Notes: generated by a model not told the origin, from the sequence alone. Counted from the stretch's first letter, positions 52,229-61,102 are shown. The stretch: 64,000 nt of DNA from Pigmentiphaga kullae (GCF_004216695.1 NZ_SGXC01000002.1:1054001-1118000), one strand, 5' to 3'. Program-made: numbers and translations.

Positions 52229-53110
52229 ATGCAAGCCTGCCCCGGTCCGGACCGCGACACCCGCGCGCCCGCCTTCGCCGTTCCCCCCGGTTCCTGCGAC
52301 TGCCACGCCCACATTTTCGGCCCGCGGGACCGCTTCCCGTTCTCGCCCGAGCGCAGCTACACGCCGGAAGACTGCTCGGCCGACCAGTACCGCGACATGC
52401 TGGCCACGCTGGGATTCGACCGCGGCGTGCTGGTCCAGGGCGGCGCCCACGGCACCGACAACGCCGCGATGCTGGACGCCATGGAACGGCTGGGGCCCCG
52501 TATCAAGGGCATCGCCGTGCTGCCGCCCGGCACGCCGCTGCGCCAGCGCGAGGCGCTGCATGCCAGGGGCGTGCGAGGCTTTCGCATGTCGACCGTGGTC
52601 TCGGGCGGCGTGGGCTTCGACCAGTTGGAAGCGCTGGCCGCCGAGGCCGGCGAAATGGGGTGGCACCTGCTGCTGCATTTCCACCGCTCGGAAGAACTGG
52701 TGGCCGTGGCCGACCGGCTGCGCGGGCTGCGCTGCCACTACGTGCTGGATCACCTGGCGCGCATCCGCGCGGACGAAGGCCTGGATTCGCCGGCCTTCTC
52801 GACGGTGATGTCGCTGCTGGACACCGACCGCTGCTGGATCAAGCTGGCCAGCCTGTATCGGTTGTCCAGCCAGCCCTACCCACATGCCGACATGCTGCCG
52901 ATGATCCACCGCGTGGTGGCCGCCCGCCCGGACCGCATGATCTGGGGCAGCAACTGGCCCCATCCCATCCATACCGGCCCCATGCCCAACGACGGCGACC
53001 TGGTCGACCTCATCCCGCTGTGGGTGCCCGACGCGGCCGATCGCCAGCGGATGCTGGTCGACAACCCGCAGGCGCTGTACGGCTTCGAGCCGCTGCCCCG
53101 GCAGACTTGA
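52229..53110 (+). CDS. Amidohydrolase-2 family, 2-pyrone-4,6-dicarboxylate lactonase (LigI)-like
   Basis: TIM-barrel hydrolase of 293 residues. The metal motif is SCDCHAHIFGPRDRFPF (His-x-His near residues 25-27), followed by GVLVQGGAHGTDN, HLLLHFHRSEE and HYVLDHLARI. The late motif is WGSNWPHP, whereas a catalytic Asp is expected in the LigI motif (WGxDWPH), so activity may differ. Lactone hydrolysis in aromatic breakdown is the likely reaction type. Operon with the CMD-like and Bug genes. Confidence 0.86.
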   Translation: MQACPGPDRDTRAPAFAVPPGSCDCHAHIFGPRDRFPFSPERSYTPEDCSADQYRDMLATLGFDRGVLVQGGAHGTDNAAMLDAMERLGPRIKGIAVLPPGTPLRQREALHARGVRGFRMSTVVSGGVGFDQLEALAAEAGEMGWHLLLHFHRSEELVAVADRLRGLRCHYVLDHLARIRADEGLDSPAFSTVMSLLDTDRCWIKLASLYRLSSQPYPHADMLPMIHRVVAARPDRMIWGSNWPHPIHTGPMPNDGDLVDLIPLWVPDAADRQRMLVDNPQALYGFEPLPRQT

Positions 53111-53151
53111 TCCGCGCCCCTTCCCCACCACAAAGATCCAGGAGACCCCCC

Positions 53152-54114
53152 ATGCCCTTGAACCCGCGATTCCTGCTGGCCGCGGCCATGCTTGCCGCCG
53201 GCGCGTCCGCCCACGCCGGCTATCCCGAGAAACCCATCACCTTCGTCGTGCCCTTCCCGCCGGGCGGCACGACCGACATCATCGCCCGGACGCTGGCCGC
53301 CCGCCTGGGAACGGAACTCAAGCAGACGGTGGTCGTCGAAAACCGCCCCGGCGCGGGCGGCAACATCGGCGCGCAGGCCGTGGCCCGCGCCCAGCCGGAC
53401 GGCTATACGCTGCTGCTGTCCACCGCCGGCCCGCTCAGCATCAACCAGCACCTGTACAAGAACCCCGGCTACGACCCGGCCACCAGCTTCGCGCCGGTCG
53501 CCCTGGTGGCGGCGGTACCCATCATGCTGGTCGCCAATCCGTCCGCGCCGTTCAAGACGGTGGCCGAACTGGTGGACTACGCGCGCAAGCATCCGGGCAA
53601 GCTGTCCTACGGCTCGCAGGGCAACGGCACCACCAGCCATCTCACGATGGAGCTCCTGAAGACCCAGGCCGGCATCGGCATCCAGCACATCCCCTATCGC
53701 GGCAGCGCGCCGGCGGCGACCGATCTGATGGGCGGCGTGGTGCAGGTGATGTTCGACAATTCGCCCAGCACGCTGCCCTTCGTCAAGGGCGGCAAGATGC
53801 GGGCGCTGGGCGTGGCCTCGCCCAAGCGCGTGAAGGGCATGGAGGACATACCCGCGGTGGCCGAGACCCTGCCGGGCTTCACCTCCGAGGCATGGTTCGG
53901 CCTGGTGGCGCCCGCCGCCACGCCGGCCGCCACGGTCGGCATCCTGAACAAGGCCGTCAACAAGATTCTGTCCAGCGCCGAGTACAGGCAGGAACTGGCC
54001 ACCTCGGGTACCGAACCCCTGGGCGGCACGCCCGCGGATTTCGCCAAGTACCGCAGCGCCGAAGCCGCCAAGTGGGGGGAAATCGTGCGCGCCGCGGACA
54101 TCCGCCTGGATTGA
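53152..54114 (+). CDS. Bug-family periplasmic solute-binding protein
   Basis: Receptor of 320 residues, start MPLNPRFLLAAAMLAAGASA with AGGAGACCCCCC upstream. Cleavage near AHAG, then YPEKPITFVVPFPPGGTTDI. Blocks HIPYRGSAPAATDLMGGVVQ and the C-terminal EPLGGTPADFAKYRSAEAAK are typical. It closes the operon controlled by the GntR-type regulator and probably captures the lactone or aromatic acid used by the preceding enzymes. Confidence 0.93.
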   Translation: MPLNPRFLLAAAMLAAGASAHAGYPEKPITFVVPFPPGGTTDIIARTLAARLGTELKQTVVVENRPGAGGNIGAQAVARAQPDGYTLLLSTAGPLSINQHLYKNPGYDPATSFAPVALVAAVPIMLVANPSAPFKTVAELVDYARKHPGKLSYGSQGNGTTSHLTMELLKTQAGIGIQHIPYRGSAPAATDLMGGVVQVMFDNSPSTLPFVKGGKMRALGVASPKRVKGMEDIPAVAETLPGFTSEAWFGLVAPAATPAATVGILNKAVNKILSSAEYRQELATSGTEPLGGTPADFAKYRSAEAAKWGEIVRAADIRLD

Positions 54115-54139
54115 TCCGGCGGACGCGACGGGCGCGGTT

Positions 54140-54994
54140 CTAGCGCTCGTCGCCCAGGAACAGCGCGCGCACCTGGTCCGCGGTCGCCAGCCTGCGACCC
54201 AGCGCGCCGGCGACCTCGGCCACCTGGCGCACCAGCGCGGCATTGTCCGGCGCGATGGATCCGTCGCGCAGATACAGGTTGTTCTCGAAGCCGACACGCG
54301 CATGTCCGCCCAGCGCGGCGGCCGCGCCGGCGCAGGCGTGCTCGTGGCGGCCGAAGGCGCACATGGCCCACGGATAGGCGTGGTCGTGGGCGGCCAGGAA
54401 AGGCAGCAGGTCGGACGGCGACGACGTCTGGCCGGCGCTGTAGCGCCCCAGCACGAACAGCAGGAACCACGGCGCATCGGGCACCACGCCCTGGCGGCGG
54501 TAGGCCTGCCAGCGTTCGACGTCGCCGGTGTCGTACAGGATGACCTGGGTCATCACCCGTTCCCGGGCCAGCCAGGAAAACAGCGAAGCCACGCGGGCGT
54601 CGGCCTGCGGGCCCAGCGCGATCTCGCGCAGCCCCACGGACACGGCCTCGGGCTTGACGGCCATCACCGCCGCGACCTGTTCGTCGGGGGCGTACACGCC
54701 CGCGGCTTCGGTCGTGATCTGCACCACCAGTTCGTTGCCCACCGCCTGGCGCACCGCGCGCGTGGCGGCAAGATAGGCGTCGGGCTCCAGGCTGTGCGAC
54801 TGGTCGGCCTTGCGCACGTGCATGTGCAGCATGGAGGCGCCGGCGTCCAGGCACCGCTTGGCGGTCTCGGCCAGTTGGCCGGGCGTGACCGGCACCGCGG
54901 CATGGTCGGCGATCTTCTTGTAGGCGCCATTGGGCGCCACCGTGACGATCAGCGGGGCATCCAGGCCGGACGCGGTGGAAGCGGGCATGTTCAT
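54140..54994 (-). CDS. Beta-keto acid cleavage enzyme family (BKACE, DUF849)
   Basis: Zn-dependent TIM-barrel enzyme of 284 residues. Relatives condense a beta-keto acid with acetyl-CoA to give acetoacetate and a new CoA ester. Family blocks are VTVAPNGAYKKIADHAAVPV, GASMLHMHVRKADQSHSLEP (His-x-His zinc ligands) and CAFGRHEHACAGAAAALGGH. The start is at 54994 (MNMPAST) with GAGGGAAG upstream. It begins 11 bases after the glutathione reductase stop. Substrate unknown. Confidence 0.87.
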   Translation of the reverse strand: MNMPASTASGLDAPLIVTVAPNGAYKKIADHAAVPVTPGQLAETAKRCLDAGASMLHMHVRKADQSHSLEPDAYLAATRAVRQAVGNELVVQITTEAAGVYAPDEQVAAVMAVKPEAVSVGLREIALGPQADARVASLFSWLARERVMTQVILYDTGDVERWQAYRRQGVVPDAPWFLLFVLGRYSAGQTSSPSDLLPFLAAHDHAYPWAMCAFGRHEHACAGAAAALGGHARVGFENNLYLRDGSIAPDNAALVRQVAEVAGALGRRLATADQVRALFLGDER

Positions 54995-55005
54995 CTTTTC
55001 TTCCC

Positions 55006-56361
55006 TCAGGCGCCGACCGGATCGCGCATGGTGACGAACTCCTCGGCCGCCGTCGGGTGCAAGCCTATGGTCTGGTCGAACTGACGCTTGGTGGCGCCGC
55101 ATTTCATCGCAATGGCCAGGCCCTGGATGATCTCGGGGCCGTCGGGGCCGACCATGTGGCAGCCCACCACCCGGTCGCTGGCGTCGTCCACGACCAGTTT
55201 CATCATGGTCTGCTCGTCGCGTCCCGACAGTGTGTTCTTCATCGGCCGGAAGCGCGAGCGATAGACGCGGACCTTGCCGTAGCGCTTGCGCGCGTCCTCT
55301 TCGGACAGGCCGACCGTGGCCACCGGCGGCTGGCTGAATACGGCCGCGGGCACGTTCTCGGCATCGGCCTGCATGGGGTTGTTGTTGTAGAGCGTCTCGG
55401 CCAGGGCCCGCCCTTCGGCGATCGCCCAGGGCGTCAGGTTCAGGCGGTCGGTCACGTCGCCCACCGCGTAGATGCCGGGCACGCTGGTACGCGACTGTCC
55501 GTCCACCTTGATCTCGCCATGCTCGCCCAGCGCCACGCCGCAGGCCTCCAGCCCCAGCCCGCGGGTGTTGGGCGCGCGGCCCGTGGCCATCATCACCTGG
55601 TCGACCATCAATATTTCGCCGTCGTCGATCTGCACGGCGATGCGGCCGTCGCGCCGCGCCATTCCCACGACGCGGGTGTGCGGGCGGATGACGACGCCGC
55701 GCCGCTGCAATCCTTCGGCCACGGCCTGGCGGATGTCCTGGTCGAATCCTCCCAGCACCTGGTCGCGCCGGATGGCCAGGGTCACGCGCGCGCCGGCGCC
55801 GCGGAAGATGCCCGCGAACTCCAGCGCGATGTAGCCGCCGCCCACGATCAGCACGTCGCCGGGAAGCTTGTCCAGCGACAGCGCCTCGTTGGAGGTGATC
55901 GCCAGCTCGATGCCGGGGATGTCGGGCAGCACGGGATGGCCGCCGGTGGCGACCATGATGCGCTCGGCCGTATGGCGCTTGCCGGCGACCTCGACCGTAT
56001 GCGGATCCACCACCACGGCCCGGCCTTCGATCAGCGTCACGCCGGCCTGGTCCAGCATCCGGCGGTAGATGCCTTCCAGGCGGTCGATCTCGCGGTTCTT
56101 GGCGGCCACCAGGGCGCCCCAGTCCAGGCTGGCGCCGGGCACGCTCCAGCCGTAGCCGGCCGCATCCTGGAAGGCATCGGCGAACTGCGAGCCATACATC
56201 AGCAGCTTCTTGGGCACACAGCCGCGGATGACGCAGGTACCGCCCACCCGGTTGTCCTCGCAGATCGCCACGCGCGCCCCGTACGACGCCGCCCGGCGCG
56301 AGCCGGCCACGCCGCCCGAACCGGCGCCAATGGTGATAAGGTCGTAGTCGAACGCAGGCAT
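55006..56361 (-). CDS. gor: Glutathione-disulfide reductase
   Basis: NADPH- and FAD-dependent reductase of 451 residues keeping glutathione reduced. FAD motif YDLITIGAGSGGVAGSRRAA, redox-active disulfide GGTCVIRGCVPKKLL (CxxxxC), NADPH motif VLIVGGGYIALEFAGIFRGA and the C-terminal catalytic His in GLHPTAAEEF. The CVIRGC spacing is the version seen in many proteobacterial and plant-type enzymes. It shares an operon with the BKACE gene and is divergent from a methyltransferase. Confidence 0.93.
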   Translation of the reverse strand: MPAFDYDLITIGAGSGGVAGSRRAASYGARVAICEDNRVGGTCVIRGCVPKKLLMYGSQFADAFQDAAGYGWSVPGASLDWGALVAAKNREIDRLEGIYRRMLDQAGVTLIEGRAVVVDPHTVEVAGKRHTAERIMVATGGHPVLPDIPGIELAITSNEALSLDKLPGDVLIVGGGYIALEFAGIFRGAGARVTLAIRRDQVLGGFDQDIRQAVAEGLQRRGVVIRPHTRVVGMARRDGRIAVQIDDGEILMVDQVMMATGRAPNTRGLGLEACGVALGEHGEIKVDGQSRTSVPGIYAVGDVTDRLNLTPWAIAEGRALAETLYNNNPMQADAENVPAAVFSQPPVATVGLSEEDARKRYGKVRVYRSRFRPMKNTLSGRDEQTMMKLVVDDASDRVVGCHMVGPDGPEIIQGLAIAMKCGATKRQFDQTIGLHPTAAEEFVTMRDPVGA

Positions 56362-56435
56362 CAGGCAGGTCTCCGCAACAAGAAACGATACGTAGGCCCT
56401 GGATCATAACCCGCACGGCCCACGCCACCGAACCC

Positions 56436-57068
56436 ATGACCGAACCCCATCGCGAGCTTTCCGCCCCCACGCTGGACTACTACGAACAGAACGCCGCCGC
56501 CTTCTGGGAAGGCACGCGCGACCACGACGTCCGGCAGAACATCGACGCGCTGCTGCGGCACATCGCCGCGCCCGCGCCGCTGTCCATCCTGGACTTCGGC
56601 TGCGGGCCGGGCCGCGACCTGAAGGCCTTGCGCGAGCTCGGCCACGAGGCCGTGGGCCTGGACGGCTCGCCCTCGTTCGCCGCCATGGCGCGGGCGCACA
56701 GCGGCTGCGAGGTCTGGTGCCAGGACTTCTTGGCGCTCGACCTGCCGGCCCACCGCTTCGACGGCATCTTCGCCAACGCCTCGATGTTCCACATCCCCAG
56801 CCAGGACCTGCCGCGCGTGCTGGCGGCGCTGCGCGCCACGCTCAAGCCCGGCGGCGTGCTGTTCTGCTCCAACCCGCGCGGCAACAACGAGGAAGGCTGG
56901 AACCGGGGCCGCTACGGGGTCTACCATGACCTGGAGCACTGGCGCCGCTACCTGGACGCCGCCGGCTTCGACGAACTCGAGCACTACTACCGGCCCGCCG
57001 GCCTGCCCCGCGCCCAGCAGCCCTGGCTCGCCACCGTCTGGCGGCGGCGCGCCGCGCCGATGGAGTAG
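56436..57068 (+). CDS. Class I SAM-dependent methyltransferase
   Basis: Cytoplasmic methyltransferase of 210 residues. Motif I is LSILDFGCGPGRDLKALREL, motif II LDGSPSFAAMA and the later block FDGIFANASMFHIPSQDLPR. It starts MTEPHRELSAPTLDYYEQNA, a beginning typical of small-molecule methyltransferases related to tellurite or thiopurine resistance types, but the substrate cannot be assigned. A second methyltransferase gene follows 34 bases later. Confidence 0.88.
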   Translation: MTEPHRELSAPTLDYYEQNAAAFWEGTRDHDVRQNIDALLRHIAAPAPLSILDFGCGPGRDLKALRELGHEAVGLDGSPSFAAMARAHSGCEVWCQDFLALDLPAHRFDGIFANASMFHIPSQDLPRVLAALRATLKPGGVLFCSNPRGNNEEGWNRGRYGVYHDLEHWRRYLDAAGFDELEHYYRPAGLPRAQQPWLATVWRRRAAPME

Positions 57069-57102
57069 ACTCGGCCCCCTTCGCCCTTGCCTTTTCCCCA
57101 CC

Positions 57103-58224
57103 GTGACGACCGCCGACGACATCCTGTACTGGAACGACCCCGAACCCCGCGAGGCGGCCTGGCTGTCGGCCGGGGGGCATCCCCCTCCCCGGCGCGTCGT
57201 GCTGGCGGATGACCGCATGCCGGCCGACCAGGCCTACCGCCTGGCCTGCGAGGGCACGGCGCTGCTGTGGCACGGCGACTTCCAGAACGCCCGCCTGCTG
57301 CTGCAGGCCATGGGGCGGCGGGTGGAACGCCGGCCGTTCAAGCCCGGCGCCACCATCACCCAGACCTTTCACCTGTACCGCCAGGCGCAATTGCAGCGCG
57401 CGCGCGTGCTGGGCATGCTGCTGGTCCCCCTGGACGCGGATTTCGGCATCCCGCTGCGGCGGGCGCCCGACGTGCGGCTGGCCTGCCGGGAAGCCTACGG
57501 CGACATCGGCCGCGACGCCGTGGTCTCGCTGCGCGAACTGCAGGGCGTGATCGGCGCCCACGAGTGGCGCAAGAAAGGCGTGCCCGTGGCGGCGCTCGAT
57601 GCCCGCATCCATCCGCATCACGGGGTGTTCTCGCCGATACGCGGCGAATACGTGGAACTGGTGGCCAAGGCGCCGCTGCCCGGACAGGACACCGCCTTCG
57701 ACATCGGCACCGGCACCGGCGTGCTGGCCGCCGTGCTGGCCCGGCGCGGCGTGCGCCGCGTCGTCGCGACCGACACCGATCCCCACGCCCTGGCCTGCGC
57801 GCGCGAGAACATCGAGCGGCTGGGCCTGTCGGCCCGCGTCCGCATCGAAGCGGCCGACCTCTTTCCCACGGGCCGCGCGCAACTCGTCGTCTGCAATCCG
57901 CCCTGGGTTCCCGGGCCGGCCCATTCCAGCCTGGACCGAGCAGTCTTCGATCCGGACAGCCGCATGCTGCGCGGCTTCCTGGCCGGGCTGGCCGATCATC
58001 TGGCGCCCGGGGGCGAAGGCTGGCTGATCCTGTCGGACCTGGCCGAACACCTGGGCCTGCGTTCCCGCTCCGAGTTGCTGGAATGGGTGGAGACCGCCGG
58101 ACTGAAGGTGATAGACCGGATCGAGACCCGGCCCCGGCATCCCAAGGCGCAGGACGGAAACGACCCCCTGCACGCGGCCCGGGCCGCCGAAACCACGGCA
58201 CTGTGGCGGCTCGCGGCGCGCTAG
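57103..58224 (+). CDS. HemK-like class I methyltransferase with NPPW motif
   Basis: Methyltransferase of 373 residues. Starts at a GTG (57103, VTTADDILYWNDPEPREAAW) because the upstream frame overlaps the previous gene. The N-terminal 200 residues form an unassigned domain; the C-terminal domain has FDIGTGTGVLAAVLARRGVR, VVATDTDPHALACARENIER and NPPWVPG, the (N/D)PPY-type motif of enzymes methylating amide or ring nitrogen (glutamine, adenine, guanine). Target unknown. Confidence 0.87.
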   Translation: MTTADDILYWNDPEPREAAWLSAGGHPPPRRVVLADDRMPADQAYRLACEGTALLWHGDFQNARLLLQAMGRRVERRPFKPGATITQTFHLYRQAQLQRARVLGMLLVPLDADFGIPLRRAPDVRLACREAYGDIGRDAVVSLRELQGVIGAHEWRKKGVPVAALDARIHPHHGVFSPIRGEYVELVAKAPLPGQDTAFDIGTGTGVLAAVLARRGVRRVVATDTDPHALACARENIERLGLSARVRIEAADLFPTGRAQLVVCNPPWVPGPAHSSLDRAVFDPDSRMLRGFLAGLADHLAPGGEGWLILSDLAEHLGLRSRSELLEWVETAGLKVIDRIETRPRHPKAQDGNDPLHAARAAETTALWRLAAR

Positions 58225-58261
58225 GCGACATCCACTTCCACGCATGCACCAAGGAACTTCC

Positions 58262-58564
58262 ATGATCAAGCACATCGCCATGTGGCGCCTGAAACTCGAA
58301 GAAGGCGAAACCCGCGAATCGGTCTTCGCCATCATCCGCGAAACCATCGCGGCACAGCGCGGACGCATCCCGGGCCTGCTCGAGTCCGAGGCCGGCCTGA
58401 ACTTCAGCACATCCAGCAAGGCGCTGGACGTCGTGGTCTACACGGTATTCACCGACCGCGACGCGCTGCAGGGCTATCACGCCCATCCGGTGCACATGGA
58501 AACGCGCGCCAGGATGGATCGCTATCTCAGCTCGGGCTGCATGGTCGACTACGAAATCGCCTGA
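58262..58564 (+). CDS. Dabb-domain (stress-responsive A/B barrel) protein
   Basis: Small dimeric barrel protein of 100 residues. It starts MIKHIAMWRLKLEEGETRES at 58262 (AAGGAACTTCC upstream) and has the family centre IPGLLESEAGLNFS and the end MDRYLSSGCMVDYEIA. Function of the family is unclear. A strong hairpin follows directly. Confidence 0.85.
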   Translation: MIKHIAMWRLKLEEGETRESVFAIIRETIAAQRGRIPGLLESEAGLNFSTSSKALDVVVYTVFTDRDALQGYHAHPVHMETRARMDRYLSSGCMVDYEIA

Positions 58565-58569
58565 TCCCC

Positions 58570-58594
58570 GCCGCGCCTTCGCGCAAGGCGCGGC
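58570..58594 (+). terminator. Strong hairpin after the Dabb gene
   Basis: GCCGCGCCTT and AAGGCGCGGC form a perfect ten-base stem around CGCGC, six bases after the stop codon. The following sequence is C/T-rich but without a clear T-run, so termination may be partial. The rest of the gap 58595-58810 holds a partial copy of the dispersed repeat. Confidence 0.6.
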
Positions 58595-58775
58595 TCCCCC
58601 CTCCTTTCGGCCTAGCCCGGGCCCACCGTTTGCCATATTCAGCGGCCCGCGGTTCCTCCCTACCATCCCCTGCACGAACCCCTGATCCGATTCGGACCGC
58701 GGTTCAACACCAGTCCGCGTCGCACGGCCCACCCTCTTTCATCAGGATGGTCCGCGCGCCGCGCATTCATGCCAT

Positions 58776-58806
58776 GCGCCCCCTGGGGGGGAACATAAGG
58801 GAGCAC
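58776..58806 (+). repeat. Partial copy of the intergenic repeat overlapping a ribosome-binding site
   Basis: GCGCCCCCTGGGGGG followed by CATAAGGGAGCA matches the segment CGCCCCCTGGGGGGCG then CGTAAGGGCGTA of copy A. The AAGGGAG part lies six to twelve bases before the ATG of the VWA gene and thus appears to supply its ribosome-binding site. Confidence 0.5.
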
Positions 58807-58810
58807 GACG

Positions 58811-60031
58811 ATGAAACTGTTTTCCAGGAATGGATTGATGGCGCTGCTGGTCGCGGGACTGCTCGCGGGCTGTGGCGGCGACGGCGCGGTCACACCCAGC
58901 GGCGGGGGCGGGGGTGGCACCACCCCGCCGCCACCGCCTCCCGACCCTTATGCCGACAGCACGGCCAAACCGCCCGCGACGATCACCGACCCGACCATCA
59001 CGGCGGCCGCCTCCATCGCCGCCAGGACCGACGGCAGCGGCCTGTACGACATCAACGTCGCGGGCTTCGCGGCGCCCACCGCCACGACCCTGTCGGCGCG
59101 GCAGTTGTCCATGCGCTCGGGCCCCAACAAATTCGCCGCGACCCGCGCGAACCTGACACGCGCGGCCGTGCCTGACCTGGATGCCGAGGACTTCGTCGTG
59201 GTCGAGGGCGGCATCGTCAAGGGCCACACCGTGCGCCGCATCGGCGAGGACTCCACCCGGGCCAAGGCCGACATCGTGTTCGTGTTCGACACGACGGGCA
59301 GCATGAGCAGCGCGCTCAAGAGCGTGCAGTCGTCCATCATCGAGTTCGCCGACTTCCTCGGCAAGAGCGGGCTGGACGTCCAGCTGGGCGCGGTCACCTT
59401 CGGCGATGCCTTCGACACCAAGGCCACCGGCTCCACGCGCATCGGCACGGGCAGCACGCAGCCGCCGGCCTTCGATACCAGCGAACGGCAGGTCTTCGCG
59501 CCCACCACCGACTTCACCAAGTTCAAGCAGTTCATCAGTGAAGAAGCGGCCACGGGCGGCGGCGACGGCCCCGAGAACGCGGTCGGCGCCCTGCAGTTCG
59601 CGTTCGACAAGACGCCATGGCGCACCGGCGCGCAGCGGGTGCTGATCGTCGTCACCGACGTCGTGTCGCACAATGGGGGCAGCTACACCGAGGCCAACAT
59701 CAGCGGCCGCTGGATCCCGCCCACCGCGGCCGACCTCATCGCCAAGCTCAAGGGCAAGGCCGTGGTGCACGTGGTGTCGCCCGCCATCGGCAGCCCAGGC
59801 ATCCACACGGACATGAAGGTCTTCGCCGGCACCGAAGGCACGGGCGGCGCGTATTTCGAATGGGACGAAAAGGAGTTCAGCCTGATCGACCTGCCCATCG
59901 CGGAAGTGGCGGCTGGCGGCTACATCATCACCTACCGCGCCAAGGTCGACGGCAAGACCAAGACGCTGCGTGTGGTGATCAATGACGGCGCGGGCATCCG
60001 GGGCGAAATCCTGCTGCCGGTCGAGTATTAG
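58811..60031 (+). CDS. VWA-domain lipoprotein
   Basis: Probable surface- or periplasm-exposed lipoprotein of 406 residues. The signal MKLFSRNGLMALLVAGLLAG ends in the lipobox LAGC (Cys21), followed by a Gly/Pro linker (GGGGGG, PPPPPP). The von Willebrand A domain starts near residue 153 with IVFVFDTTGSMSSALKSVQS, giving a MIDAS DxTxS motif, and continues with GGGDGPENAV and VLIVVTDVVSHNGG. VWA domains bind proteins or metal; no partner is evident next door. Confidence 0.88.
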   Translation: MKLFSRNGLMALLVAGLLAGCGGDGAVTPSGGGGGGTTPPPPPPDPYADSTAKPPATITDPTITAAASIAARTDGSGLYDINVAGFAAPTATTLSARQLSMRSGPNKFAATRANLTRAAVPDLDAEDFVVVEGGIVKGHTVRRIGEDSTRAKADIVFVFDTTGSMSSALKSVQSSIIEFADFLGKSGLDVQLGAVTFGDAFDTKATGSTRIGTGSTQPPAFDTSERQVFAPTTDFTKFKQFISEEAATGGGDGPENAVGALQFAFDKTPWRTGAQRVLIVVTDVVSHNGGSYTEANISGRWIPPTAADLIAKLKGKAVVHVVSPAIGSPGIHTDMKVFAGTEGTGGAYFEWDEKEFSLIDLPIAEVAAGGYIITYRAKVDGKTKTLRVVINDGAGIRGEILLPVEY

Positions 60032-60035
60032 GCTA

Positions 60036-60118
60036 GCCCCCCCTGCGCCCTTCGGTCGCCCCCCAGGGGGCGGCACTGGCGGACCGGCGGAGCCGGATCC
60101 GCGGTGCCCTGGGTCGGG
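60036..60118 (+). repeat. Dispersed GC-rich intergenic repeat, copy B
   Basis: Begins four bases after the VWA gene stop codon, with CCCCCCCTGCGCCCTTCGG, CGCCCCCCAGGGGGCGG and GGACCGGCGGAGCCGGATCC in order. It matches copy A at 16737-16826 read along the preceding gene. The remaining gap to 60269 contains nothing else I can support apart from a short AT-rich tract near 60236-60268. Confidence 0.75.
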
Positions 60119-60269
60119 ATGGGGCGATCTTCGCAGGGCTGAGTTGGTCGCGAGTTCGCGACATATTGGGGATGGTGCGGGGTTCGCGCCACCCTTGGGC
60201 AGGGCCATACTGGTGTTGGGTGCAGTCATTTGCCGCTCTGTCGAGCGGCTTTTTCTTTTCTTCTTTTCG

Positions 60270-61088
60270 TCATGAGGCCGCGGGGTAGCCCAGGCGGTGG
60301 GACAGGGTTTCGGCGGCCTGGCGGACGGCGGTGGCGATGGGGCCGGCGGGGTCGGAGTCGAAACGGGCGCTGTTGCCCAGGGCGGTGATGGCCAGCACCA
60401 TGCGCGAGTCGTAGTCGAAGACAGGCGAGCTGACGGAGTCCACGCCGGGCAGGACGTCGCCGGTGACGCGGCCCACGTGCAGCGCGCGCACGCCATCCAG
60501 CAGTTCCGCGACTTCCCCGGCGTTCGACGGATACGCGCTCTCGGCGGCCCGCTCCTTCAGTTCCTCCTCGACCAGCGCGGCCGTCAGCGGCGGCTCCATG
60601 AAGGCGGCGAACACCCGCCCGGTGGCGGACGACAGCAGCGGCAGGACCGAGCCGGGGCGCACGTTCACCATGACCGGCCGGGGCGAGTCGCGCCATTGCA
60701 CGACGGTGGGCCCCCGGTTGCCCCAGACCGCCGCCAGCACGGTCTCGCCCAGCGCGTTGCTGAGTTCGTCCAGCAACGGCGTGACCAGCCGGACGGCGTC
60801 CAGCGAGGCCAGGCTGGCCAGGCCGATGCGCAGCGCCCCCCGCCCCAGGCTGTAGCGCCCCTGCGCGTCCTGTTCCACGTATCCGCGCTTGACGAAGCTG
60901 GCCAGGTAGCGGTGCACCTTGGCCGGGTGCATGTCGGCCGCCAGGGCGATTTCCTTGAGCATCATGGGGCGGATCACGTCGGCGAAGGCGTCGAGCACCG
61001 TCAGGCCCGTTTCCAGCGCCTGGACCCCGCCGCCGCCGCGCGCGGGCGCCTCGCCCCCGCCTGCGTCCGTGCTTTCCTTGGTAGCCAC
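60270..61088 (-). CDS. IclR-family regulator of homogentisate genes
   Basis: Regulator of 272 residues with a Gly-rich N-terminal tail, then the winged HTH (VQALETGLTVLDAFADVIRP, LKEIALAADMHPAKVHRYLA). The effector domain has VRPGSVLPLLSSATGRVFAA. It is divergent from hmgA-fahA, and the intervening 160 bases contain at least three copies of a matching palindrome, so it very probably controls that operon and itself. Confidence 0.92.
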   Translation of the reverse strand: MATKESTDAGGGEAPARGGGGVQALETGLTVLDAFADVIRPMMLKEIALAADMHPAKVHRYLASFVKRGYVEQDAQGRYSLGRGALRIGLASLASLDAVRLVTPLLDELSNALGETVLAAVWGNRGPTVVQWRDSPRPVMVNVRPGSVLPLLSSATGRVFAAFMEPPLTAALVEEELKERAAESAYPSNAGEVAELLDGVRALHVGRVTGDVLPGVDSVSSPVFDYDSRMVLAITALGNSARFDSDPAGPIATAVRQAAETLSHRLGYPAAS

Positions 61089-61102
61089 GCCGCCCCCGTC
61101 AG

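Noticed and set aside
58742..60496. Open frame of 584 codons on the minus strand across the VWA gene
   Set aside because: It reads through the dispersed repeat and overlaps both a clear lipoprotein gene and the IclR gene.
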